Shown here piece after piece: positions 13,245 to 24,524 of a DNA stretch of 64,000 nt (positions are counted from its first letter, which is position 1; every line of letters starts with the position of its first letter). Source of the stretch: Chondrosia reniformis (taxonomy: Eukaryota > Porifera > Demospongiae > Chondrillida > Chondrillidae); assembly GCA_947172415.1 (NCBI GenBank), contig OX359199.1:6011384-6075383 (forward strand), given 5' to 3'. The position numbers and the translations under genes were made by a program. The notes under the pieces are model-generated. The model saw only the letters and a list, made by a program, of their open reading frames with translations. It was not told the origin of the DNA and ran no database searches.

Positions 13245-13545
13245 TTAAGCTTCCTCAAAACTGACATCTTCAACTGGTACAGTGGTAATTTTGACCAGCA
13301 GGGGGGAGTGGTTGATTTTATAATCCCCTACCTGCCACCTCAAGTGACAACTTTTATCAAACAGCACAAGGTCTCCCTTGACTACTTCTTCTACAATTGG
13401 CATGTAAACGGGATACCACCTTGTCGCTGCTGACTGGTAGTTTGTGATTACAAGAGAATATTCTGGTTTATGTATCAACATGATTTCACCGTTCAGACTG
13501 TCACAGTCATTCAGATTATGTCTTTGTTTAAATATTCAGTGAATA
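13245..13545 (-). pseudogene. Unrecognised coding-like fragment
   Basis: Open frame of roughly 95 codons read from about 13545 down to a stop at 13245. Composition looks protein-like (for example DLVLFDKSCHLRWQVG and YPVYMPIVEEVV), and the reading begins upstream of its first ATG. I do not recognise the family. It could be an isolated exon, the end of a degraded gene or a transposon piece. No flanking exons are convincing. Confidence 0.3.
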
Positions 13546-14932
13546 AGAGACGCCATTTCAAGCAACTGTACAGACATGCAAATCACAAACTTTAAGATCG
13601 CATTATTTCAGCCATAATGTACAACATATGTACGATATGTTTCTAAATGTTTACAGTTGCTAGCTGTATATGTGGTTATATATATGGCAGTTGCATGTTT
13701 CACAGAGTGATTATGAAACACACTCCCGTGGCCTCATCCTTAGGAGCATTCCTTGGTTGGGATGGTCTTGCCACAGTCATTCCAAGCCTTTACAATGGCC
13801 CTGCATAGACATAACATGATGAGAAGGGCAATATAATTGATAAAAGATGTTACCTACAAATTGTTATCAAATAATACAAATTGAGGATAACTAAATGTAT
13901 TTACGTACACATAATACTGAACTGGTACACATACAACAGATTGCCAAGGTAATTATATTATATTATTATACTAATCATATTATAAATATAATTACATATC
14001 CTATACAGCAGGAGAGAAGGTGGGCCATCCTACTACAATGTACTGTTAGCTTGCTAATGTTCCCTTTGATGAAAACCAAGGTGGCCATTTTATCTATGCA
14101 GAGCAACTAGCAGTAAGTATAGCCTTTGCACAGGCCAAGTACAATTAATTCCATTCGTATATATGTACATACATATATAGCTTTCAAGTGTGCACTCTAT
14201 CACATAGGTCTGGACTTACTGGATGGTAGGATCTGTATTGGTAGAGTCAACAAACGTAAGAAGGCTATTACAGCAGCCATAATTGGTAGACATGTAGCTC
14301 ACCATCTATATACATAAGTAAGAAGACAATGATTGCATGTGGTAGAGTCCATCTGATCAGGACACTTGTGGGACTAAAGTTATCTGACTATGCCACTACA
14401 TACATAGGTGACCAGATTATACAGGATTGAGAGTATAAAAATAAACATACAGTAAAACCTGTACAAGTGGTCAACAAAATAGTGCAATCACCTCCAAATT
14501 AGTTGGCTCTTAAAGTTCTGGCAAAAATCATACATATATAATGGGCCAACATAGGGCTTTTATAACGCAGCCACCTCTCTAATAATGCCAAGTTTATGAT
14601 CAGCTGACCCAAATCTGACAGCATTAGACAGGCTTTACATTGATATGTACATTGAACAAAGGTTTGGATCTCCATTGAAGAGATCAGTTCAAGCAAGCAT
14701 TCATTGTAGAGATGTGACCATAATATAGGTTCCTTTGTACCAATATGTATGTTATATTATTGCATATTATATATATATGTACGTATATATATGTGGATTA
14801 CAAGATTATATATAAATATAGTATGCTTATGAACTTACAACACAAATATGGCAGTACATAGAGAGAGGGAATGTTATGCAAAATAAAAAACGAGAAATGT
14901 AAACTAAATACACTTGCAGTTATACAAGTGTG
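13546..14932. other. Spacer with a decayed coding-like patch
   Basis: AT-rich. 14005-14317 (+) shows short protein-like segments in different frames (NVPFDENQGGHFIYAEQLA; LDLLDGRICIGRVNKRKK), suggesting a degraded gene or element of unknown family. A short minus-strand exon-like piece at 13735-13800 (ending in a stop) is discussed under rejected items. Confidence 0.35.
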
Positions 14933-15936
14933 TTATGTTTCACTACTCCTCACACTACGACAACTGGATCCACATTGTTCTGTTTGTACTTCTATCTTAC
15001 AGCTCTATAAATAGAAAACATTTTATATTCACATGTGGAACAAAACTATTAATCTCATTGACCATCTAATATTTATTAGCCCTCTTAATCCTTTATGTGA
15101 TTATGTAGGTGGATACTCTGGAGATTTTGATGTTCAATTAATTGAGCAATTAATTAATATTAATGACTATAATATTGATGAATGCTGTCTCAAACATCAA
15201 AGAGTTATAGCAAATATAACCTCAAGACATGCATGTGACATGTAGTAGTACCTCTAAATCTGCCTTCTTATTTTGATACAAATCAGCAAAGTCCTTGAGG
15301 CAGTATCTGTGTTGGTTATCTTCGTGACAAATACCACTCAAAAACTTTTCCTGATTTTTATTCAGCTGTTGAAAAGAGGAATTAAACAATATAGGTTGTA
15401 AAAGATTAGAGAGAAAGGAATTAAGAGCCTAATATTCAATACAATACTTGAGGAGTTGCCTAAGTGATCATAAATACAGTAGGTAGTATTATATGTTGCT
15501 GGTTGCGTACACGTGAGCAACTTTCCTAAACCGGAAACCGTCAATCCGCCAGTGTGTCTAATAGAGATACTAGATACTGCCTACCTACCGTTTCTCCGCC
15601 AATAACGTCCCCACAATCCACAGCCATTTTCTTGAGCAATTCCAGGAGCGTCTTTGAACAATCATGATCACAGAATGTATCGGCTTGTGAAGGAGAGAGA
15701 GCTTCACTACCTGACTCTTGCAATACACTCATACATGACTGTATGTTCGTCTGGTAGAACGCAGCAAGGTCATTCTGACAAGCTGACGATTGACGCTTTA
15801 CAATATTTGTAGGATGATCCATCTTTAGCGCCAGCTTAGATATTTCAGAGACCACGTTCTTAAGAACATTAACAGCGCCCACATCGTGCGCGTACATACA
15901 CAGAACAAAAAGCAGGATGGCTAGTTTCGAGAACAT
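14933..15936 (-). CDS. Small secreted cysteine-rich protein
   Basis: Three exons, 15589-15936, 15252-15365 and 14933-15004, all joined in phase 0; 534 nt, 177 aa. The N-terminus (MFSKLAILLFVLCMYAHDVGA) is a signal peptide of about 20 residues. A Lys-Arg pair in IVKRQSS may be a propeptide cleavage site. The mature part carries about ten cysteines, including a spaced pair in the last exon (CGSSC) and CxxxC spacing in DTFCDHDC, so several disulphides are likely. I do not recognise a family; many such proteins are lineage-restricted. A TATA-like box lies about 65 bp upstream of the ATG. The gene follows ABLIM on the same strand. Confidence 0.7.
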
Positions 15937-16391
15937 TTTTACAGTGACACTGAATAATCTTCAGGCGATGACCCTCAGAAATGCGGGGTCGCTGGTACGC
16001 ATATTTATATAGGCGCGTAATCCCAAATTAGCGCCCAAAGGCGTGGAAGGGGAGGACACGATTATTCTGATTGGTCGAAAAAAGCTAGCTATAGTACCGG
16101 GGTACCGGGACAAAATGTAAGCGATAATTGAACCCAGGAGATAGCTGTTTATGACCCCAAGTACATGCTACAATTGCGTTCCATTTGGATTGTTTCACCC
16201 TGCTACGGAAAGCTCACTGTATACAATGAGAAATATTTTTATCAAAAAAGATTGTGCAAAGGATTATTTCTGGGCTCAAAATTAAAGAGTACGAATGTTG
16301 TTACAAAAGTGACTTTGTATGGTCTGAGTGAGCAGGGATAATCTAACAGTGAGACTACAAACAAAAATATAGAGTTAAGAGGCATAAATAT
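15937..16391. other. Intergenic between ABLIM 3' end and the secreted Cys-rich gene
   Basis: About 455 bp. Its left end carries the TATA-like promoter of the Cys-rich gene. The remainder, including a GC-richer patch (GTACCGGGGTACCGGG near 16095), shows no exon. Confidence 0.5.
16001..16011 (-). promoter_or_regulatory. TATA-like box of the Cys-rich secreted gene
   Basis: On the minus strand the sequence reads CTATATAAATATGCG, about 65 bp before the start codon at 15936. Position and sequence fit a TATA box; transcription start is not shown. Confidence 0.5.
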
Positions 16392-19300
16392 CTAAAACAG
16401 AGATGCTCTCTTCTTTAAATCAAGCTTTTTCCATTTAGGCAGGCGTAGGAATTCATCTTTTTCGATCCCGAAAGCTCTTATAAAGTCATCATCAGATAGG
16501 TATTGCTACATACAGAGGGAAGAGCTCTCACTTGCAATGGCCACACACAGGAATGCATGAAATGTGACTGCAATTTGGCAGGTGATATCTAAAATGCCAT
16601 AACACTTCACATATGACTGGTTTATAGTACTGTAAGGAATGTCACAAGTGTTGTACAAATTCTGTAACAGAAATATAATGATTAGACCAACTTAATGATA
16701 CCCAATTGAGAATGTTACGGCGGCTTTTCATTCTATTCATTTAGGTGAGAGTACACTTACTTCCAGTTTGGTTCTATCCAGTTCTCTTAGGACACTGTCG
16801 CTACTTGATCTCAGCTGTAGCAACTCCAAGGGGAATGTCTGCAGAAGAAGAGATGACACACAAAGTGACCCTTCAAATGTAATCCACTAGCAGTAACCAT
16901 TAACTTACTGGCTCTCCGGAACTCTTTATTGTTTCTACTGACACCTGAAGGGTCATTATTAAGTTTTATTAAAAATAGTTAGGGGATTTGTTGGAATGTG
17001 TTCAGACTCACCTGGGTATCTGCACTAGATTGAGAGTCCGACCCTGAGAGAAGTACAATGAGATCAAATATCTATACATATCTATTAACTTGTGTAGAAT
17101 GGTTCAATTCATGTACTCACATATTCACTACACATCAGTACAAATTATACAACTATTAAAAGAGCAATTACCACTCATACTGTATAGTACATTACTAGCT
17201 AACATACGTTTAACAGTTGCACTGCCATTGGACAATGAGCTCTAGAAGATACAGAAAAAAGAAGTGACAAAAATCAAGTGTGAAAACAGACACAATGTAT
17301 AAAATAAAGTATGTGGTAAATATAAGGAAACATTGATTGTATGAGTTCTTGTGCAATTCAGAGTACATATTGAGCAACAGGACTGTACCTTTTCATTGGC
17401 AGAGGTTGAGAATAACTTTATTGCTTCAGCAACACCAGAAACTACAAATTTACACAAACAGGCATAATTTACGCTGATTGCCTAGTTGACTTTCTTATTA
17501 CATCAAAGCTTACAGCTATCCTTCTTTGCAAACTTTCCAGGTGTAAGTATAACCTTTGTACTTCTATTAGGTGCCCCTTCTGGTTCGCTGTGTGGGAGAG
17601 ACTCTCTGGATGTCTTTCTGCTGTCGCTGCTGTAGTACCTTTCACTCAATTCACTATCACAGTTCAGATGCCACAAGGTGGTCCCTACAGCACATTACCA
17701 ACAAACAAACATACATACATATCAAATAACTGATGCAATCTTTGAGATGATTAATCTTCATTCTTTTGAGCACCTAGAGATGCAATTTGCTCTTTTTGGA
17801 ATCAAAATTTTGACCCTGGGGGTCTGATGGTGACTGTTAGATGCTCAAAAGACTAAAGATGAACCATCTCAAAGATAAGTTCGGTGCAGTTAGAAGAAAT
17901 GCCTATCAATTTACCCCACATGTAATGGGAGAATGGCTGGTGTAACATGAAGCAGTGAATGGTAGTCTCCCATGCCAGACTCCTCCAAGTACACACATAC
18001 ATAGGCCTTACCTAGGATGCAAATGTCATCCTCTTCGCCAAAAGGCTCTCCACACTTACTGCACTTTGCACATTCAGGATGGAAGCACCTGTTATCAGCC
18101 TGAATATATACATAACATCAGATACCCGTATCATCCATCATACGTATGTACAGTAGTACATGAATAATCTAACACACCATTTTTCTTATATGCTGCATAC
18201 ATCTATTTACAAGTAAAGGCCTATAGGGAACTAGCCCTAGTGAGAGCTTTGGATGAGGATACAAGAGTTTTCTCCTTCTCTTCTTCCCCCTGGGCCAATG
18301 TATGTACAAGTATAATTATCATTGCAGCCAATTGTTATTATGAAGTGAACCATAGGCATAACACACTAGGGTATTGTTCATTGTAACATTATACAAGAGA
18401 TTAAAAAGAATAAGCTATAATATAAGCTCATTTCCCAAGTATGTACATATGTACTGTCATCATATGTATGTCATGCAGTTTGGGCAACATAGATAGCCAT
18501 ATATAGTAAGCTACCCAGATGTGTTCTCACTTCCAATCCAGTCCCAACGATCCCTTTATTACAAGCGGCACAAACTGTGCTATACAGCTTCATGTAGCAG
18601 GGGATGCAGAACGGGAAGCCATTACTACACACAGACATGGTAATGCGCAAAATGTCATTAGCACATGGAACAAAAGGAAGATACAATTAAGTATACATAC
18701 ATATGTATTCTGATACACTCAAATAGTAATTAATTACCCAAAGATTACACAATACAGAATGGATAACTGCAAACTAACAGTGGAGCACAGAATGTCACAA
18801 AGGTTGAACATTCATGTCCTACCTTCTTTAACCCATGAGCATAAAATAAAACTCCCACCGGAAATACTCACAATATATGTAGACATAACCTTACACATAA
18901 GATTAGCATGGAATAGATACGTATACGTATACACAATATATGTAAGCATACATAAGATTAGCATGGTATAGATACGTATATGTATACACAATATATGTAA
19001 GGATACATAAGATTAGCATGGTATAGATACGTATATGTATACACAATATATGTAAGGATACATAAGATTAGCATGGTATAGATACGTATATGTATACACA
19101 ATATATGTAAGGATACATAAGATTAGCATGGTATAGATACGTATACGTATACACAATATATGTAAGGATACATAAGATTAGCATGGTATAGATACGTATA
19201 CGTATACACAATATATGTAAGGATACATAAGATTAGCATGGTATAGATATGTACACAATATGTATGAGGAGTGAATGCTTACTGAGGAGCAAATTCATCT

Positions 19301-22300
19301 GATATGAGTTTACTACACTCTTTGCACTTCAGACACCACATGTGCCAGTACCTATTGAGGGCAAGGTAGGAGCTGCCACCTCTCAGAATGGGGTCATGAC
19401 AGCTCGCACAATCTGCAGCAATAGAGGGGCATTGCTCATCTCACCAATATTATCATAGTTATCCAATGTCATGTCTGCTCTTGTAAAGCACACGGATTGT
19501 TATGACAATACACAACACAAATATGGTGTGAATAATATAGAAAAGAACAAGCTTAGTGTCTGTGTGTGTCATCAGTACTGCCTCTAATTTGGTGTAAACA
19601 GGTGCATACGAGTCACCAGCTCATGTACATACAACATAATATGTAGCTCAGATACACATGTACGTACGTATGTAGCTTAGATATACGTACTACATATATG
19701 TATGTACTATAGGAGATATACACATAGCAAGGTTTCTTTAGAAAATATCACAAGGGATATCGTAATTTTGAGGAGGGAACCTAGTTCAGCATGTTTGCTT
19801 CCTCCAAGACACATGTCTCCCCACCTCCCTACACTAAAGCTATCCCACTATGGGATGGCTCAGGTTCAGTAAACAGCTCAGGTTCAGTACATACCTATGT
19901 ACGTAGCTAACATTAAGAGGATGTACATGCTGGATAAACAACTAAATGTGGTACGTACATGCTGGAATATTCCTCCTGTCTGCCTCACTACTTTGCTGCT
20001 GTTTCTTGGCTAATGGACCGTCTGTTGTATTTGCTACATCAAAGGAAAAGCTGCGTTGATGGGGACTCCCCGTCTGGTCCCTCTTAGTAGGAGGTGTACC
20101 AGAAAGGCTGTTACGAGCAGCAGAACGGGCACTAGGGGGACCTATGCTGAAGTTCATGGTCCTTTGCCAAGAGGAGTCTTGACTAGAACTGAAGAACAAA
20201 CAGAATAAACAACTTTAGACTCTTCTTTAATGCATAGAATACACAGATTGCCATACTAACATGTCATTTTCACAATCATTATGACCTTGGTAGATATCTA
20301 CACATGTCACAGTTAGCCAAGTATCCAAAGTATGCGGCTACAGACTGTGTCAGTGACAGTACTCACCCATCAGTGCTGGCTGGCTTGGACTTGCTAGAGG
20401 TGGCTACGATGGTGGGAGACTGGTGTCGGTTGCCTTGGATGCTACCCGGGGAGGCCAGCCCATTGCTGCTGGATGAGGCTATGGAGGCATTGGAAGAGGA
20501 AGAGAATGTGTAGGGAGAAGGACCAGATGGAGACTTGGAGCTCTTTCTCTGGTCTGAAAGCATGTTAAGCGATGAATTGACTTGGGGAGGAAGTGTTTTG
20601 GCTTTCGGTGCTCCACAGGAGTGGCACAGCATCTCCTTTCCATTCGGTGTCAGAACAGCACCGTTACTGATTGGGGCCCTATATCATTGTGAATACACAC
20701 CATTACTGATTGGGGCCCTATATCATCGTGAACACACACCATTACTGATGGGGCCCTATATCATTGTGAACACACACCATTACTGATTGGGGCCCTATAT
20801 CATTGTGAACACACACCGTTACCGATGGGGCCCTATATCATTGTGAACACACACCGTTACTGATGGGGCCCTATATCATTGTGAACACACACCATTACTG
20901 ATTGGGGCCCTATATCATTATAACTTGGTCGTGATGGTCTCTTATGATGTAATTTGCTCACACACAAGACACAGTCTAATAATGTGCTCTCTCTCTGACT
21001 CACTTGCATCTGTCACAGGTGAAGCACTGGGGATGGTAGGTGCTCCCTTTGGCACTGACCACTCTCCCCTCCACATACTCACCACACTTAGTACAGGTTA
21101 TCCCATACAACTTCTGGTAGTCCTTCTTACAAAAGTACTTATCGTCCTTGAAGAAGTAGCCCCCGGAGGCCAGTGAACTGTGACACTCTGCAGCGGAGAG
21201 AAGCACATATTTTGAGCATCACTGCACACTCAAGAGGGAGAAGCCATACTCACAACAACAGTACAAGTACATCAAATAGACAACTACTACTACCCAAGGT
21301 AAATCAAAGTGCTTTATAAACTACAACACTCTTCAATGAGTGTCCAGTAATCGCTGCAAGTTCAAGTGAAAAATGTACATCAAGTGTCACCACATAACCC
21401 TTTAACATGGGACAATATACGTACCTTTAACATGGGACAATATACATACCTTTAACATGGGACAATATACATACCTTTAACATGGGACAATATACGTACC
21501 TTTAACATGGGACAATATACAGTACCTTTAACATGGGACAATATACGTAATGCAAATTTTCCAATGTGAAAATTTATTCAAATTCTAAGCATTGAGGTCT
21601 ACTTTTAAGTTGATAGCTTGTTGTTAAATGAGTTAAAATATTCCTTAACCATGCTAAGAGTAATATACTAATAGACAGTTTTACGTAAGTATGTACATAC
21701 GTATGCCTGTCTTATTTGTATGTATGTATAATAATCTAGAGTTTACTTAATCTTCACATCTCCATATCAGGGAACAGCCCATGTGGGTGGGCATTAACTG
21801 GCACAATATTAATTTTACTGTACTAACTGGGCAATTGATCTCAAACCCATTAAGGGGAAGTCTGTGTAATGAACTATGTAGGGTTACCATGGTAATCTTC
21901 TCCGATCTCACAGTACAAGGACACGACATGGGAAAGCTAAACAAAACTACATTAGCTTATTGGTGTTAACAGTGGGGGGTAGCAAGTCAAATTCAGTAAG
22001 CATGTGCATGAAATTTGACCTCCAAGCACAAATTATCAGATTGACCGTTTGATTGCATTCAAACAAAATTGCATACATATTTGCTGGAATTAGCCAAACA
22101 ACAGTTTCCTTCTGAGGTTTGGGTGGGACTTACCAGACTGAGGGAGTTCTATCATATCAACAACACTCATATAAATGCTTTAACAGCACTATATAACAAT
22201 AATATTATACTAATGCTATGCATAGCATATTGTACTAATATGGTTCAGTATATGTGTAAGGATGAGATGGGGCAATATATTGAATGGAATGTGGTGAAGT

Positions 22301-24411
22301 CATACTACTGCTAATTTTGGGTATGTATCAAAACTGCAACTGTTTATCATCTTATATGTATGCAGCCACTTCACCAATTTGTTTCAATTACTAAAGAATC
22401 TTCAGCAAGTAATCTGAGAGTAATATTAGGTTAGGATTATAGAATGACCATCTTTAACTTAAGTTTAGTTGCAACTTCTTAGTGAAGTGTGTGGTATGGT
22501 AAATACTTTTTCTCCAAGTTTAAGCAAAAAGCTAACACATACTCTAAGTACTTTAAGTAGAGCTTATCTATATAGAGAGGGTGGGGGAGGATTGGATGCG
22601 ATCCATGTAGACTGTAGAGGACACTAATATGGTACTCACGTGCACATAGAAAGCAGTTGGTATGAAAGTGTCGATCTTGGACCTTCAGTACCTCTCCCGT
22701 GCAAAGCTTTCCACATCTGTGGCAGAGAACAGCTGTAGAGAGGAGAGAGAGAGGAGATAGAGACACCAAGAAAGGTAAGTTGGTGTGATTAACAGCATCA
22801 GCAGGTCAACAAATATGGTTACTTCATTAGCTCTATTAACAGATTATAAAAAGAATCAGTTTAGTTTTACACACGACCTAACACTAATGATAAGCAGTTG
22901 AGTGTCAATTTGAGAACTTTCTGAGTTCCATTCAAACACACGTGATTAATATTTACACAACAGCAAAGTACCTATATTGAAGTCAGCCATACATGAGGAA
23001 TGACTTTACTAATCACTGAACAACTAACTACCAGCAAACAACATTTGATGTCATTTATTTCCCATTATCTCTTCAATGCAACAGGAATACAAAGAACATA
23101 CTTAAATACACAAAAGTCTTTATATCTGACATCACACCTCTAGTCTCACATCATACCAAAATACACACCACAAACAAGGTCTCACTTATTGTAACTGAAA
23201 CACTAATTCTGCGCAAATCACACAAACACAAATCTAATACAGGGCTGCATGCAGAACTTGGGGCTGGGGGATCTTGGGGCTATAGTATAAGGGTGTCAAA
23301 GCAGTTTATATTAACTTCCCAAAGGGGGGGAAATCAATCTTAGGAGGCAAATGCACCACCCCTACCTCCCTGTAATATACAAAATAAAAATGTACTGTGC
23401 ATCCAACATAATTTTCAGGAAGCATAAAACAACTGCACACATACGTATGTATGTACACAGGAATAGACAGACTTTGGAAGTGAATACTAACAGTTCATAC
23501 ATCAAGGAGTCTTAGGAAAGGCAAGCTAGTTATTAAAGTTAATTGTGTAGTTAGTTTCATTAATGTTCTGGGGATGCAGGCTAGAACTGACATTTTTGAA
23601 ATAAATGTAAATAAATACATTAAACAGTCATTAATCTGTCATCCACAACCTTATAACATACAACATGTCACAACATCCCAGACCTTTAGAATTATCACTA
23701 AACATAGCCAGATAAGTCGTATAGTAGACCTCACTGTAAGGTACATCAGACCTCATTCCAAGGTAAAAAGGATATGGTATGACAAAAGAGGATTGCCAGT
23801 AGCACTGCTTCTGTCCAGGAATTCAAGTGAAACCTTCACACAAACCACACTCCGGGAAAAGGTACCAAGCATTAAAAGTTAACTTAAAAGAGTACATAAC
23901 AGTATTACCAACACTGCAGACAAACAATATTGTGACGGAGGTAAGGCGTTAGATACACACGTACCTACAGAAAGTGTCACCTTTAAGCGATATAAACTAA
24001 GATTATTAGAACCACATTCCCTTCCCTGTGTGTGTGCTTCAGCTCAACACGCATTACCAGTTCATATATGCGCACATCAATACGTACTTTGGTTACTGAC
24101 AGTGGCCTCAGAAAACTCGAAATACATCTCAAACAAGAGGGACAGAGAGAGAAAAGAAAAACTTCAAAAGACTGTATTCCCCTCAAGGCGCAGACACTTA
24201 TCGGATTACCGAACTCTATGTGGGCACACAGACTACAAACTACCAGTTCTGCCGTATTCATGGTACGGGGTTAGTTATTATAACAAGCTTTAGACCATTC
24301 ATCCCTACCCTACCTCTTGTACGGTTTTGAAAGGTACATTTACCACAAGAATTATAGAAATCTACAATTGTATTGCTTACCTGATTTGGTACTCTTCTCT
24401 TGCTTTGTCAT
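16392..24411 (-). CDS. ABLIM: Actin-binding LIM protein (four LIM domains + villin headpiece)
   Basis: Actin-cytoskeleton adaptor. Fifteen coding exons: 24381-24411, 22640-22732, 21004-21187, 20367-20678, 19959-20188, 19283-19412, 18531-18624, 18012-18099, 17514-17684, 17389-17441, 17208-17241, 17012-17043, 16909-16944, 16761-16838, 16392-16505; 1680 nt, 559 aa, all phases consistent. LIM1 about 14-67 (CHRCGKLCTGEVL), LIM2 72-125 (CTKCGEYVEGRVV), Ser/Pro-rich linker 130-283, LIM3 285-340, LIM4 341-400, then a variable region and a villin headpiece at 497-559 ending LKKRASLF, the F-actin-binding signature. Compared with vertebrate ABLIM the linker between LIM2 and LIM3 is long. The exon 4 acceptor lies in a minisatellite; acceptor GATATAG|GG was chosen because it gives the correct LIM2 cysteine spacing (C-x18-C). 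It shares a short divergent promoter with GLRX3. Confidence 0.93.
18215..18300 (+). repeat. Dispersed repeat copy 1
   Basis: Intronic segment (GCCTATAGGGAACTAG...GAGAGCTTTGGATGA) recurring at 60465-60560 in gene D. Unclassified interspersed repeat. Confidence 0.6.
18888..19255. repeat. 55-bp minisatellite in ABLIM intron 6
   Basis: About seven copies of a 55-bp unit (GATTAGCATGGTATAGATAC start) with 55-bp spacing (agatta at 18955, 19010, 19065, 19120, 19175, 19230). Each unit contains the palindrome-like GATACGTATATGTATAC. There are no variable spacers, so it is not CRISPR-like. Confidence 0.9.
20661..20921. repeat. 38-39-bp minisatellite overlapping the ABLIM exon 4 splice acceptor
   Basis: Seven copies of TTACTGATTGGGGCCCTATA-containing units. 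The first copy (20661-20690) holds the acceptor and first coding bases of exon 4 on the minus strand; the six others carry the same ATATAG|GGCCCC acceptor-like string in the intron. Confidence 0.9.
21399..21549. repeat. 26-bp minisatellite in ABLIM intron 2
   Basis: Six near-perfect copies of CCTTTAACATGGGACAATAT followed by ACGTA or ACATA, in the intron before exon 3. Confidence 0.9.
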
Positions 24412-24491
24412 TACTAGTACGGTACGATAACATAAACTAAAACAGAACAGAAACCGTTTCGTCTCTTTGCAGATCCGAATTAAATGTATTC
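24412..24491. promoter_or_regulatory. Short bidirectional promoter between ABLIM and GLRX3
   Basis: ABLIM starts at 24411 (-); GLRX3 starts at 24492 or 24525 (+). Only 80-113 bp separate the divergent start codons, so both 5' UTRs and core promoters must overlap here unless there are unseen upstream exons. No TATA box is evident. Confidence 0.6.
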
Positions 24492-24524
24492 ATGGATCGA
24501 AGAGGAGGAGGAGGCGGCGTAAAA

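Noticed and set aside
13735-13800. Possible alternative last exon (AIVKAWNDCGKTIPTKECS) of the secreted Cys-rich gene
   Set aside because: It needs two preceding bases in phase, but both upstream exons of that gene end in phase 0, so the join is out of frame. It could belong to a separate unseen gene.
18888-19255. Regular direct repeats resembling a CRISPR array
   Set aside because: Units are contiguous with no unique spacers and lie in an intron of an animal gene; this is a minisatellite.
23574-23882. 102-aa plus-strand ORF in ABLIM intron 1
   Set aside because: No splice context, domain or coding bias visible; chance ORF.
24460-24475. Second hammerhead core (ACGAAACGG on the minus strand)
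   Set aside because: No CTGATGA element or stem I partner nearby.
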